Assembly: GCA_015065615.1 (NCBI GenBank)
Contig: SVPY01000011.1
Location: 1 to 64,000 of the forward strand
Source: Oscillospiraceae bacterium
GTDB lineage: Bacteria; Bacillota; Clostridia; Oscillospirales; Acutalibacteraceae
Direction: 5' to 3'
DNA length: 64,000 nt
Shown: positions 18,501 to 24,892 of the stretch, in pieces
Position numbering within the stretch: position 1 is the first letter of the stretch
Layout: each line of letters starts with the position of its first letter
Program-made: the position numbers and the translations under genes
The notes under the pieces: model-generated
The model's input: the letters and a program-made list of their open reading frames with translations, nothing else
Databases searched by the model: none
Told to the model about the DNA's origin: nothing

Positions 18501-19023
18501 TACCTGCATAGGAATTAAGGAAGTTAATGGCAGCATTTATAGCTGCAGTCATACGGGTCTGTTCTGTTTTTATACCGTTATCATATCGATTATAATACGT
18601 ACATTGAGGTTTAGAACCACTTCCGTAACCGGATGCATGGCCGTTTTCTCCACCACACTCGGCACAGTATTTCATTGAGTTAGACACGTCAATTACAAGA
18701 ACAACTGCACCTGCATTTGTAAGTGTAACTGTATTTGTACTTGTTTCTACCTTGAGAGTGATGTCGTAACAGTTTGGCATACCCTCTACAGGTGTAGCCG
18801 TTTTGGATAATTCTAATGTAGAATCATTACCGTTAGCATCTTTTACGGTATAAACCTTAGTACCGCTTCCGCCGGGTGCCCAATTGCCGTTAGCGTCATA
18901 TTCACCGTTAACAACAGTGGGAACAAATTCTTCGGGTTCTGTTTCAGCTGCAAATGCGTTCATAGGGATCATTGTAACAATCATGAGCACTGCAAGAAGA
19001 ACAGCTAAAAGTTTCTTTGTCAT
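12583..19023 (-). CDS. Giant cell-wall-anchored VWA / 17x Cna_B surface protein
   Basis: A 2146-residue adhesin- or pilin-like protein. Signal peptide 1-25 (AFA-A cleavage). A VWA domain at about 100-360 has a complete MIDAS: D112-x-S114-x-S116, T233 and D264. Seventeen Cna_B-type repeats of about 95 residues follow from about 468 to 2109. In each I can trace the strand-1 Lys before x-W (K473 in repeat 1), a Glu in the [YV]-[TE]-[VI]-x-E strand and the Asn of the final [IV]-[TR]-N strand, the triad for a spontaneous isopeptide bond. The C-terminus has a VPQTG sorting signal (2111-2115), a hydrophobic helix and KKK-EEN. It thus resembles a stiff stalk with a VWA tip. No sortase is in the window. 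It lies 84 bases after a receiver-like gene and near a two-component system that may control it. Confidence 0.93.
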   Translation of the reverse strand: MTKKLLAVLLAVLMIVTMIPMNAFAAETEPEEFVPTVVNGEYDANGNWAPGGSGTKVYTVKDANGNDSTLELSKTATPVEGMPNCYDITLKVETSTNTVTLTNAGAVVLVIDVSNSMKYCAECGGENGHASGYGSGSKPQCTYYNRYDNGIKTEQTRMTAAINAAINFLNSYAGSDTNAVRMVSVVTFGSTYNNISGWKNIAGKANDYQAVVDAINGMATPIKFGWNTQNGGTNLEAGLVAADDLLSNDAIKNIESKNVVLLTDGKPTYRLSGSNVTNDGSGSGTSENEYNEAISAASSVKSNPTASLYTVCFGASTDIVRGDETVGEYLKNKIASSGCAHNADNTAALNSVFAAISEKITNGIDGSGTTVTDPMADKISVQSAPAAFTAEDGTNYQWKLSNAKTSTEGNVTTYVYELTYRIKLNVYPKDFIENSLYPTNGRTYLNLEDGTKLEFPVPGVTGSIPRESFEIKKIWDDNNNVSGFRTDDAQFILKSKGDVIEDQPFEIKKAEHAIGDNEWVYVVENARIHDYNGNIIEYYVEEILPEGSVYRPVNDSNLVIRNVYVPETTSVTVTKVWEDNNNNDGFRPESLTVKLFANGVATDKVVTLSEENEWTATFTELLKYSEGKEIDYTVEEVIEDSWKDKYTAAAPVATNDGYSITNSHTDETIDLEITKIWKDNNNNDGKRPASIQVQIYKTVGETVTLVETVTIKGTADDTWTYTREGLPKYEAGTEIVYTVKEVAFEVEGNQYKDSVDGTVITNTRESDLIDVSVKKVWDDNGNEEGFRPESITVKLLADGVDTGKTATLKGTGNEWTYTFEDLAKYEAGKEIVYTVEEVAVENYETTINGDKANGFTITNSREVEKTEVTVTKVWVDDNNRDGIRPDSITVKLLANGTQVVATTELTDGNLTFTFDNLNVYKDGEAIQYTVEEVAVNGYESAITGTAANGYTITNTHAIETTTVSGTKTWVDDGDRDGIRPEKITVNLLANGTEVDEATVTAENGWAYTFENLPVNENGEPIKYEVTEDAVDGYKATVDGYNITNTHEVALKDITVTKTWVDDNNRDGVRPEAITVTLLGNGAKVAEATFGGEGNEWSYKFEGLFVKANGEDIVYTIEEADIEVDTTKVSNGYEATIKDFAITNTHEIEKIEVNVEKVWDDEENRDGIRPENLGIILYADGVQKDTLTLDSSWKGTFEDLAKYRDGGVEIVYTVEEVELPDGYQLVSNVGKTAYDYVITNKHDPDKVAVMVTKDWADSDNIEGFRPESITVELLANGEKVDGVADAVLNEENNWQYKFDDLYKFENGEAIVYTVKEAQANNYKAPEYDLTKDENGNVTATITNARDVEYRDITVTKIWDDSDNEEGFRPEKITVNLLKGDEVIDAATLEEDANGKWTATFKGLQKYENGEEVQYTVEEVKVPEYETVIDGSMAEGFTVTNSRKVLKTSVSVSKSWVDGDNVEGFRTEKVTVNLLANGTEVDEVELSNKNGWAHTFTDLNVYADGEAIVYEVTEDEVANYETEITGSAADGYVVTNSREVEKTEVTVSKVWDDADNVEGFRTGSVTVNLLANGEVYKTVELSAENKWTYTFIDLNVYANGEEVEYTVTEDEVANYETEITYSEETGYTVTNSRDVEKTEVTVTKVWVDESDRDGARPETITVKLLANGTEAREETFTGEGDQWTYTFTGLNVYANGEEIEYTVQEVLPEDTEYTVTYGDDNLITNTYDPKKTAVTVEKLWEDDENRDGIRPETVVAVLYANGEVYGEAELSEENQWTYTFENLYVYENKAEIVYSVEEFEVAEGYEAEVSEIADGVITITNTHEIELTEITVEKVWEDDDNNDGIRPESVTVTLLGNGEAVAEAELSEENQWTYTFEELPVYTEGEVGKAVEYTFEEAEVEGYESEFSDIVEGKVTLTNTHENELTNIIVEKVWSDDDNNDGLRATEIAVQLYANGQKYGEYVVLSEENAWTYTFENLEVFAEGELVEYTVLEADVEGYEASYSEITDGKITITNTRESELVDLVITKLWEDQDNEEKVRPESVEVELYANGELLETVTLTAEGEWKYELSALKYAEGVEVEYTIKEANVPADYEAEYDQETLTVTNTLIKKVPQTGDYTNMNLYIVLAAVSFVGFGVTLLLKKKEEN
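12690..17625 (-). repeat. Array of 17 divergent Cna_B coding repeats
   Basis: About 290-bp units recur across the 3' two thirds of the surface protein gene. They share K-x-W, RP-E-(S/K)-(I/V)-T-V, W-(T/A)-(Y/H)-(T/K)-F, E-Y-T-V-x-E and T-N-(T/S) motifs but are well diverged in DNA, so the array looks old rather than recently expanded; units 11 and 12 (about 14130-14690) are the most alike. Confidence 0.85.
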
Positions 19024-19107
19024 TTATTTTTCCTCCGTTTTTTTAGTATTTTATATCTCAATTTTTTCAGGTTTTAAGCCCTTTTTTAATAAATTGACAA
19101 GTTAAAA

Positions 19108-19506
19108 TTACATTGAACTTAGCACCGCAGTTAAGTAATTTGCGGATACCGATGAGTAGAAAAACGAGTCGATTTTTTTATCCCTTTTTATTTTCGTTAC
19201 CTCGTTTGCAAGCTCGGGATAGGTGTTTTCGTCACACATTAAAGCTATTTTGCAATCGGGTAAGCTTTCACGAAGGTCGTTAATCTCCTTAAGCCTTTTC
19301 TCAATTGAATCGCCGTTACTGTTAGATACGCTCATTAAGGTCATATCCGCTGAAATCAGCTTGCAGCTTTCGGAAATATCTCCGTTTTTACTTATTTTAG
19401 CAGCGGGAATTGCATTAAATTCGCCGCTTTCACTGAGAATTTTTATAATTGCTTCATTCAGCAAGCCGTTTTGTATGCTTACAACTATTGTTTTCACTCC
19501 ATTCAT
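19108..19506 (-). CDS. Receiver-like stand-alone protein upstream of the surface protein
   Basis: A 132-residue protein with an alternating beta/alpha pattern like a CheY receiver: VKTIVVSIQN, then ISADMTLMSV with an aspartate at 54, then CKIALMCDE, then SFFYSSVSANYLTAVL. The acidic pair normally following strand 1 is absent (VSIQNG) and the conserved Lys of strand 5 appears replaced, so it is unlikely to take a phosphoryl group by the standard chemistry. It has no DNA-binding domain. The ATG at 19506 follows a GGGGGAG site; a longer reading to 19650 adds a stretch without a better start. It lies directly before the giant surface protein gene on the same strand and after a response-regulator gene. 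I do not recognise a named family. Confidence 0.6.
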   Translation of the reverse strand: MNGVKTIVVSIQNGLLNEAIIKILSESGEFNAIPAAKISKNGDISESCKLISADMTLMSVSNSNGDSIEKRLKEINDLRESLPDCKIALMCDENTYPELANEVTKIKRDKKIDSFFYSSVSANYLTAVLSSM

Positions 19507-19694
19507 CTCCCCCTTTGTCCTGCTGAAATATATTCGTAAAAAATAAACCGTATTACATATAGACAGACTAAAAAATAAATATTTTTTCAGCATCATTTTA
19601 TCAATATTTTCATTCCTTTTCGTCGTACTATAGTGCACACTTTCTTGCACTTTTGTGCGTATTTTTTTCGACCTTTTTTAAAAATACGCAAAAT

Positions 19695-19724
19695 ATGGTG
19701 TAAAGCTATATTGCTTTACACCAT
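19695..19724. repeat. Perfect 12-bp inverted repeat
   Basis: ATGGTGTAAAGC (19695-19706) and GCTTTACACCAT (19713-19724) with the 6-base loop TATATT. No strong T-run follows on either strand, so it could be a regulatory hairpin or operator rather than a terminator. Confidence 0.6.
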
Positions 19725-19784
19725 TTATAAATATAAAGTACCCGTAATATTCAAACCGCCGCTTTTTCATATACGTATATATGA

Positions 19785-19818
19785 AAAAAGCACCGTGAGA
19801 ATTCACTCACAGTGCTTT
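19785..19818 (-). terminator. Terminator of the signalling operon
   Basis: AAAGCAC-C-GTGAG (19787-19799) pairs with CTCAC-A-GTGCTTT (19806-19818), one mismatch, then TTTTTT on the minus strand. It follows the response regulator stop at 19848 by 30 bases. Confidence 0.8.
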
Positions 19819-19847
19819 AAGTAAACTATTGAATTTTTAAGCTTTAA

Positions 19848-20465
19848 TCAATTGATAATAAGGCCGCTTTCTCTTGCTTTTACCGCAAGTTCGGTGCGGT
19901 TTCTGAAGCCCGTCTTTTCTCTCATAGACTGAATGTGCTGCTTAACTGTACGCAGAGACATGTGAAGTTTCTCGGCAATAGCGGCATCGGTCTCGCCGGA
20001 TACTACTTCTCTTAATACCTCCACTTCCCTGTCAGTAAGCTTTTCGCTTGTTACTTCGCCAAGCTTGATAACGGGGGTATTATCAGGATAAACACACTCG
20101 CCGCTTACAGTTCTGTCCATAACCATTAAAAGCTCGTTTGCGGCGCCGTTTTTATACCAGAAGCTTTCCACGCCTGCTTCACGGGCACGGTCCAGGAAGC
20201 TGTATTCGGGTTGGCTTGTGATTATGATAATTTTTATATCGGGCATACTTTTCTTAATGCTTTTTGCCGCTTCAAGACCGTTTGCGTTCAGAGCTGTGCA
20301 AACGTCCATCAGCACAAGGTCAACGGATTTCATTCTGCACACTGCCTCTGCAAACATTGCGCTCTCAACTGTCTGGACGTGGTTATAATTTTCGTTTTTC
20401 TCGATATAAACCTCCAGAAGCTGGCTGGCCATAGGATCATCTTCTACGATAAGTACGTTGATCAT
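19848..20465 (-). CDS. NarL/LuxR-type response regulator
   Basis: A 205-residue two-domain regulator. The receiver (1-120) has the acidic pair D9-D10, the phosphoacceptor D54 (VLMD), a Ser/Thr at the end of IIIITS and a Lys in FWYKNGA. The C-terminal LuxR-type HTH (about 143-205) reads KLTDREVEVLREVVSG, then MSLRTVKQHIQSMREKTG. It would bind DNA as a dimer when phosphorylated by the kinase encoded just upstream; its ATG overlaps the kinase stop by 4 bases. The next genes on this strand, the receiver-like gene and the giant surface protein, are natural candidate targets. Confidence 0.93.
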   Translation of the reverse strand: MINVLIVEDDPMASQLLEVYIEKNENYNHVQTVESAMFAEAVCRMKSVDLVLMDVCTALNANGLEAAKSIKKSMPDIKIIIITSQPEYSFLDRAREAGVESFWYKNGAANELLMVMDRTVSGECVYPDNTPVIKLGEVTSEKLTDREVEVLREVVSGETDAAIAEKLHMSLRTVKQHIQSMREKTGFRNRTELAVKARESGLIIN

Positions 20466-21733
20466 ATATTTTTCACTTCTTTCTTCATTATTATTGTAAG
20501 AATAAATTCATTTTTGTAATTAACACTCATTGTACCGCCTGCAAACTCAACTTTCTTTCTCAGGGAAGTTAAACCGCCGCCCTCTCTAACGGAGGTTCGC
20601 GGAATATCGCCGTCGTTTCTGAATTCGACTTTATAGTGAGTTTCGTTTTCCGTAAGATCAATGTATATTGTTTTTGCATTTGCATGCTTTACAGCATTTG
20701 TAAGCGCTTCGGCTGCTGCCTGGAAAAAGATGGAAAGCACCCTGTCTTCACCGGGGAAATCACCTGTGATGTGCACGTCAAGTCCCGTTTTATTTACGAA
20801 GCGCATAAGCATATCCATAGGGGATTCTTCAACTATCTGAGATTCTTTACTTAAAAGCATTACGCTCTGTTTCCAGATATCCATAGGCGGCTCGTTGCTC
20901 TCAGGCTCCGATAAATACCTTCTCGTAGCCAAAAGCGCCTGACCTAACTGGCGGTGGATTCGTGCTTTTAATTCCAATCGCTCCTGCGAACGGGTAAGCT
21001 CGTCCACATCCTCACCGTATTTTTTAAGGCGCCTGTTTAAATATACAAGCTCCTCGTTATTTTTCTCCAGTTCCTCGGTTAAAAGAAGAATCTCCGTTAT
21101 TTCCGATGCACTAAGCTGATAATAATCGTTTATTTTTTCGCGTTTAAAGGTCCATACGCTTCCGTCCGCAAGGCGATAGCTGGGATTAATATCCTCTTCT
21201 ATCATCTTAACGCTGTCAAGCACATCACCTTTACAGAGCTTTTCCCAGAATAAATTTGCGTTCTGAAGGTCTTTTCCTACAATTTTAAAGCACAAATCGT
21301 ACATCACTCTGTTTAACAAAAGCACTCTGCCGTTTTCATAAGAAAAACACAAGCCCGTAGAGAGTGAATTTACACTCTCGCGCATTGAGGCGTTTGTAAT
21401 AAGCACTCGGCGGTAATGATGCTCTTTAACTGCAATAAAAATAATAAGCGCGACAATTATCAGTATAGGTAGCGCTGAAATCAAAATATTATGATCGCAA
21501 TACCATTCTATAGCATTAATTTTTGTCAGCCCGCTTTTAGCAATCAGTAGATCCGCAGAATACAGCATAAGTATCATTGAAGCCCATATACCCGAGAAAG
21601 TTAAAAGGAAGGACGTAAACTTGGACTTTTTATGATAAGTAAAACCGAAAAGCGAAAAGGAAATACAGATACAGGAGAAAATCAAAGTAAGATATATTGT
21701 TTTTACTACCGAAGGCAATTCATGAAAGCTCAT
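20462..21733 (-). CDS. Sensor histidine kinase (HisKA_3/NarX-like)
   Basis: A 423-residue kinase. Two N-terminal hydrophobic segments (about 10-32 and 78-95, with another near 40-65) anchor it. A PAS-like region (about 110-205) and a coiled coil (about 215-250) lead to a dimerisation/phosphotransfer helix with ELKARIHRQLGQALLATRR, the likely phosphohistidine being in IHRQLGQ. The ATPase domain has the N box EALTNAVKHA and the G box GGGLTSL. It overlaps both neighbours by 4 bases. The membrane protein encoded upstream looks like a degenerate kinase and may form a complex with this one. Confidence 0.9.
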   Translation of the reverse strand: MSFHELPSVVKTIYLTLIFSCICISFSLFGFTYHKKSKFTSFLLTFSGIWASMILMLYSADLLIAKSGLTKINAIEWYCDHNILISALPILIIVALIIFIAVKEHHYRRVLITNASMRESVNSLSTGLCFSYENGRVLLLNRVMYDLCFKIVGKDLQNANLFWEKLCKGDVLDSVKMIEEDINPSYRLADGSVWTFKREKINDYYQLSASEITEILLLTEELEKNNEELVYLNRRLKKYGEDVDELTRSQERLELKARIHRQLGQALLATRRYLSEPESNEPPMDIWKQSVMLLSKESQIVEESPMDMLMRFVNKTGLDVHITGDFPGEDRVLSIFFQAAAEALTNAVKHANAKTIYIDLTENETHYKVEFRNDGDIPRTSVREGGGLTSLRKKVEFAGGTMSVNYKNEFILTIIMKKEVKNI

Positions 21734-23403
21734 AATGACACCGCCTCCTTTTTAAGAGTCGCATTAATAATTATATCCTCATCCTGATTTTCAAAACTGA
21801 TGTCAAGATATTTTATTTTTATGCTTTCCAGCACAACGTTATCTACGGCACGGCTGAGACCTATCTGGATATTCATATCCGCGCTATCCTGCGTGATATT
21901 CACTCTAATCATCATAGCGGTTATGTTATCCATAATATATTCTATAAGGCTTTCTACCAGATCGTAAAAACCTACCAGATATTTAAGCTTTATCTCGCCC
22001 TCGCACTTGCTTTCAAGAACAGTATAGGCACCGAGAAGTTTTAAATTATCAAGTGTCTCTCTCAAGCTGAACTCAAGCTCCTGAGAGTTTACGTCGCCGT
22101 CTCTCTTACCGAGAAGCAACAGATTTCCGCGGCGCTTTATGTACGAACCCAGCACGCAGATCTTTGCCATAAGCTCATTTTTGTTGCTTGCGCCGTTTTC
22201 TATATTATTGATCATCGCCCTTACGCTTTTCAGCTGCTTTGAAACCTCTTTGGCGATTTCATCATAAAGCTTATTCTCTTCATCAGCTCTTGCTCGGCGC
22301 TCTCTGACGCTGAGCTCAGCAGTTAACAGGTCGTTTTCCTCACTGAGCTGTTCTTTTGTATCCTTTAAATTATCAATAAGCTTATTGATTTTGGAAACGT
22401 CATCCTGCCATATTACGTAGCCGCCGGGTATCTCTTTAACGTTTACAAGGTAATCGTCTACCATTATTCTTTCTTTTTCGGCGCTCTTTATCTGTTCGAT
22501 AGTAAGATCCATAGCCGTGGATGAAACAATCTTCTTGTTATAGTCGTTATCTACTATCTGTGCCGCTATGGTGGAGGTGCTTAATACTTCGATATAATTA
22601 TTGTTGGAGGGAAGCATATTGCACTGAATGGCGCTTTCTACCAGCAAAACTATAATGGAACAGTTTACCGTAGTAAGGTCACAGGTAATAAGTCTGAAAA
22701 TAAACATAAACCAGAATATAACCGCAAGACCGAATATAACCGCCGGCAGACTTTGCATTTCCTGACTTTCGGGCACTCTGGATTTCTTTATAAGCATAAA
22801 AACAAAGTATCCGCCGCAGGATATCATCCATGCAAGAACCACCCAGTAAAGAGTCTCGTAATTATAAACGTCCTCGAACATCATAATTCCTTCCGGAAAG
22901 CTGAAAACCAAATTGTGGTAATCGTTGCTCATTACTATTCCTATAAGAAGAACTGCAGGTATGCACAAGAGATTTTGAAACAAAGTCGACTTATAATTAT
23001 AAGGTTTATCTATATGATTTACAATAAAAACTCCAATAAGGGGCACGAGAATCATAGGTATATAATAGCTGTACCAAAAATACCTTCCCAAAGTTTCGTG
23101 ATTCGTAACCGTAAAATCATTCTTTATTATTCTAGCGAGGACCCAGTACGCAAGCAGGGCGCCGCCCAGCATAACGTATATTTTTACCCGCTTGTTTATA
23201 ATTCTGTTATAAAGGGAAACACACCATAAAACAAGCAGAGAAATGTGAATTATATTTCTAAGGGTAATCACTATAACCGAAATAAAGAGACTCTGCGCAT
23301 CTCCGCCTGCAAGTAAAAGTGACACCTGCCTGCACATAAAAGCAACAAACAGTGAAATTATGGCACCAATATAATAATATCGTATTTTTCTTTCTTTTAT
23401 CAC
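21730..23403 (-). CDS. Multi-spanning membrane protein with a degenerate histidine-kinase-like C-terminus
   Basis: A 557-residue protein starting at GTG (23403) after a GGGGAAC site. About eight hydrophobic helices fill residues 10-265, as in 7TM-sensor kinases. A coiled coil (about 335-375) is followed by a helical pair (KLYDEIAKEVSKQLKSV and KICVLGSYIKRRGNLLLLG) that occupies the dimerisation-domain position but lacks a phosphorylatable His with a clear H box, and a C-terminal domain resembling an ATPase fold without N or G boxes. It is thus probably a sensor subunit without kinase activity. It is the first gene of a three-gene overlapping operon with the active kinase and the response regulator. 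Confidence 0.75.
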   Translation of the reverse strand: MIKERKIRYYYIGAIISLFVAFMCRQVSLLLAGGDAQSLFISVIVITLRNIIHISLLVLWCVSLYNRIINKRVKIYVMLGGALLAYWVLARIIKNDFTVTNHETLGRYFWYSYYIPMILVPLIGVFIVNHIDKPYNYKSTLFQNLLCIPAVLLIGIVMSNDYHNLVFSFPEGIMMFEDVYNYETLYWVVLAWMISCGGYFVFMLIKKSRVPESQEMQSLPAVIFGLAVIFWFMFIFRLITCDLTTVNCSIIVLLVESAIQCNMLPSNNNYIEVLSTSTIAAQIVDNDYNKKIVSSTAMDLTIEQIKSAEKERIMVDDYLVNVKEIPGGYVIWQDDVSKINKLIDNLKDTKEQLSEENDLLTAELSVRERRARADEENKLYDEIAKEVSKQLKSVRAMINNIENGASNKNELMAKICVLGSYIKRRGNLLLLGKRDGDVNSQELEFSLRETLDNLKLLGAYTVLESKCEGEIKLKYLVGFYDLVESLIEYIMDNITAMMIRVNITQDSADMNIQIGLSRAVDNVVLESIKIKYLDISFENQDEDIIINATLKKEAVSL

Positions 23404-23438
23404 TGCCGTTCCCCATTTCTCAGTTTACTATTATATAA

Positions 23439-23447
23439 ATTATATCA
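23439..23447 (-). promoter_or_regulatory. Extended -10 element upstream of the signalling operon
   Basis: On the minus strand TGATATAAT (complement of 23439-23447) lies about 36 bases before the GTG at 23403. No good -35 is seen, so the call rests on the extended -10. Confidence 0.45.
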
Positions 23448-23516
23448 CAATTTCTTACACATTACTATATGATTTTTAAAATATATTGCTTTTTTTAGCT
23501 CTGAAAATTTATACTC

Positions 23517-23545
23517 TTGAACTATTACCTTTAAATTGCTATACT
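23517..23545 (+). promoter_or_regulatory. Sigma-70-type promoter of the MFS/GH2 operon
   Basis: TTGAAC (23517-23522), a 17-base spacer and TATACT (23540-23545), 42 bases before the MFS start. Confidence 0.8.
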
Positions 23546-23587
23546 ATTTATAATGTATATAATTTTTTATAGAGAAAGGTAAAGATT

Positions 23588-24892
23588 ATGAAAAAACTCA
23601 GCGGTAAATTCTGGCTCGCCCTTGTTATTTTCAGTTTAACAGGACAGATAGCATGGGTAATTGAAAATATGTATTTCAACGTATTTATCTATAAAATGTT
23701 TAAAGCGAGCGCAGAGTCTATTTCCGTAATGGTTGCGGCGTCCGCCGTTGCCGCTACTGTTACTACTGTTTTTATAGGCGCGCTCTCCGATAAAATAGGT
23801 AAAAGAAAGATTTTCATCTCAGGCGGCTACATACTTTGGGGTATTTCCATTTTAAGCTTTGCTTTTATAAGGCTCGATGTAATTGAAAGCATATTCCCAA
23901 TGGCTGTAAACGCTATGAGCGTAGGTGTATCGCTTGTAATATTGATGGACTGCGTTATGACCTTTTTCGGCTCCAGCGCCAACGACGCCTGCTTCAACGC
24001 ATGGCTTACAGATATAACCGAAGGCGGCAGCCGCGGTAAAGCCGAGGGCATAAACTCCATGATGCCTTTACTTGCAATAATTGCGGTATTCGGCGGATTT
24101 ATGGCTTTTGACTTAGATAAAGCCGAAAGCTGGACTTTGATTTACGTTATAATCGGTGTAACCGTTATATTAATAGGTATTCTCGGTATATTTATAATTG
24201 ACGAAAGTACACTGAAAAGAGAAGAAAACAATAAGTACTTTAAAAATATCGTTTACGGCTTCAGGCCCTCGGTAATAAAGAGCAATAAGCCCTTGTACGT
24301 AACTTTAATCTGCTTTGCGATTTTCGGTATAAGCATTCAGATTTTTATGCCCTACCTTATACTTTATTATAACGTATCTTTAAAAATGGATAACTACGTG
24401 CTTATTATGGCACCTGCCATTATTTTAGCCGCGATTTTCACTGCTTTTTACGGAAAAATTTACGATAAAAAGGGATTTAAGTGCTCCGTTCTTCCCTCCT
24501 GCGGTCTTTTGATACTTGGCTATATTATTTTATTTGTATTTAAAGATATAGTTTTGGTATTTATAGGCTCCCTTCTGATGATGTGCGGTTATCTTTCGGG
24601 CTCAGCCTCTTTCGGCGCTTTGATACGTGACTGCACCCCCAAGGGAAAAGCGGGTATGTTCCAGGGTTTAAGAATAGTATGTCAGGTGCTTATTCCCGGT
24701 GTTATCGGTCCTGCAATAGGTGCCGCTGTGCTTAAAAATGCTGAAACTGTATTAAATGATGACGGTACCTACTCTTTTATACCCAACAAATTCATTTTTC
24801 TCGCAGCTTTAGTTGCCGCACTTATATTGGTATTAGCATTACTTCTGGAATTCAAGTTATTAAAAAAGGAATCTTTCAAAAATGAACAGTAA
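23588..24892 (+). CDS. MFS transporter (probable sugar/glycoside importer)
   Basis: A 434-residue major facilitator protein with about 12 hydrophobic helices. The loop-2 motif GALSDKIGKRKIFISGG (about 60-76) is the standard MFS signature, with a second copy AFYGKIYDKKGFK near 290-302 at the start of the second half. It resembles GPH/SLC45-like cation-sugar carriers. Its stop overlaps the start of a GH2 glycosidase by 11 bases, so the pair is translationally coupled and the likely substrate is a galactoside or glucuronide cleaved by that enzyme. A clean promoter precedes it. Confidence 0.88.
   Translation: MKKLSGKFWLALVIFSLTGQIAWVIENMYFNVFIYKMFKASAESISVMVAASAVAATVTTVFIGALSDKIGKRKIFISGGYILWGISILSFAFIRLDVIESIFPMAVNAMSVGVSLVILMDCVMTFFGSSANDACFNAWLTDITEGGSRGKAEGINSMMPLLAIIAVFGGFMAFDLDKAESWTLIYVIIGVTVILIGILGIFIIDESTLKREENNKYFKNIVYGFRPSVIKSNKPLYVTLICFAIFGISIQIFMPYLILYYNVSLKMDNYVLIMAPAIILAAIFTAFYGKIYDKKGFKCSVLPSCGLLILGYIILFVFKDIVLVFIGSLLMMCGYLSGSASFGALIRDCTPKGKAGMFQGLRIVCQVLIPGVIGPAIGAAVLKNAETVLNDDGTYSFIPNKFIFLAALVAALILVLALLLEFKLLKKESFKNEQ

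Larger units (their letters stand above)
19507..19847. other. 341-base gene-free region rich in inverted repeats
   Basis: Between the response regulator and the receiver-like gene. It contains a terminator hairpin (19785-19818), an imperfect palindrome sharing its arm (19762-19791), a perfect 12-bp inverted repeat (19695-19724) and three GTGCAC-like motifs (19633-19638, 19645-19650, 19654-19659). No supported small gene was seen. Confidence 0.6.

Noticed and set aside
12583-19023. Several other plus-strand open frames of 60-90 codons opposite the surface protein gene
   Set aside because: They repeat with the Cna_B period and look alike, as expected for shadows of a repetitive coding sequence.
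19507-19650. Longer form of the receiver-like protein from 19650
   Set aside because: The added segment has no match to the receiver pattern and the start lacks a ribosome binding site, unlike 19506.
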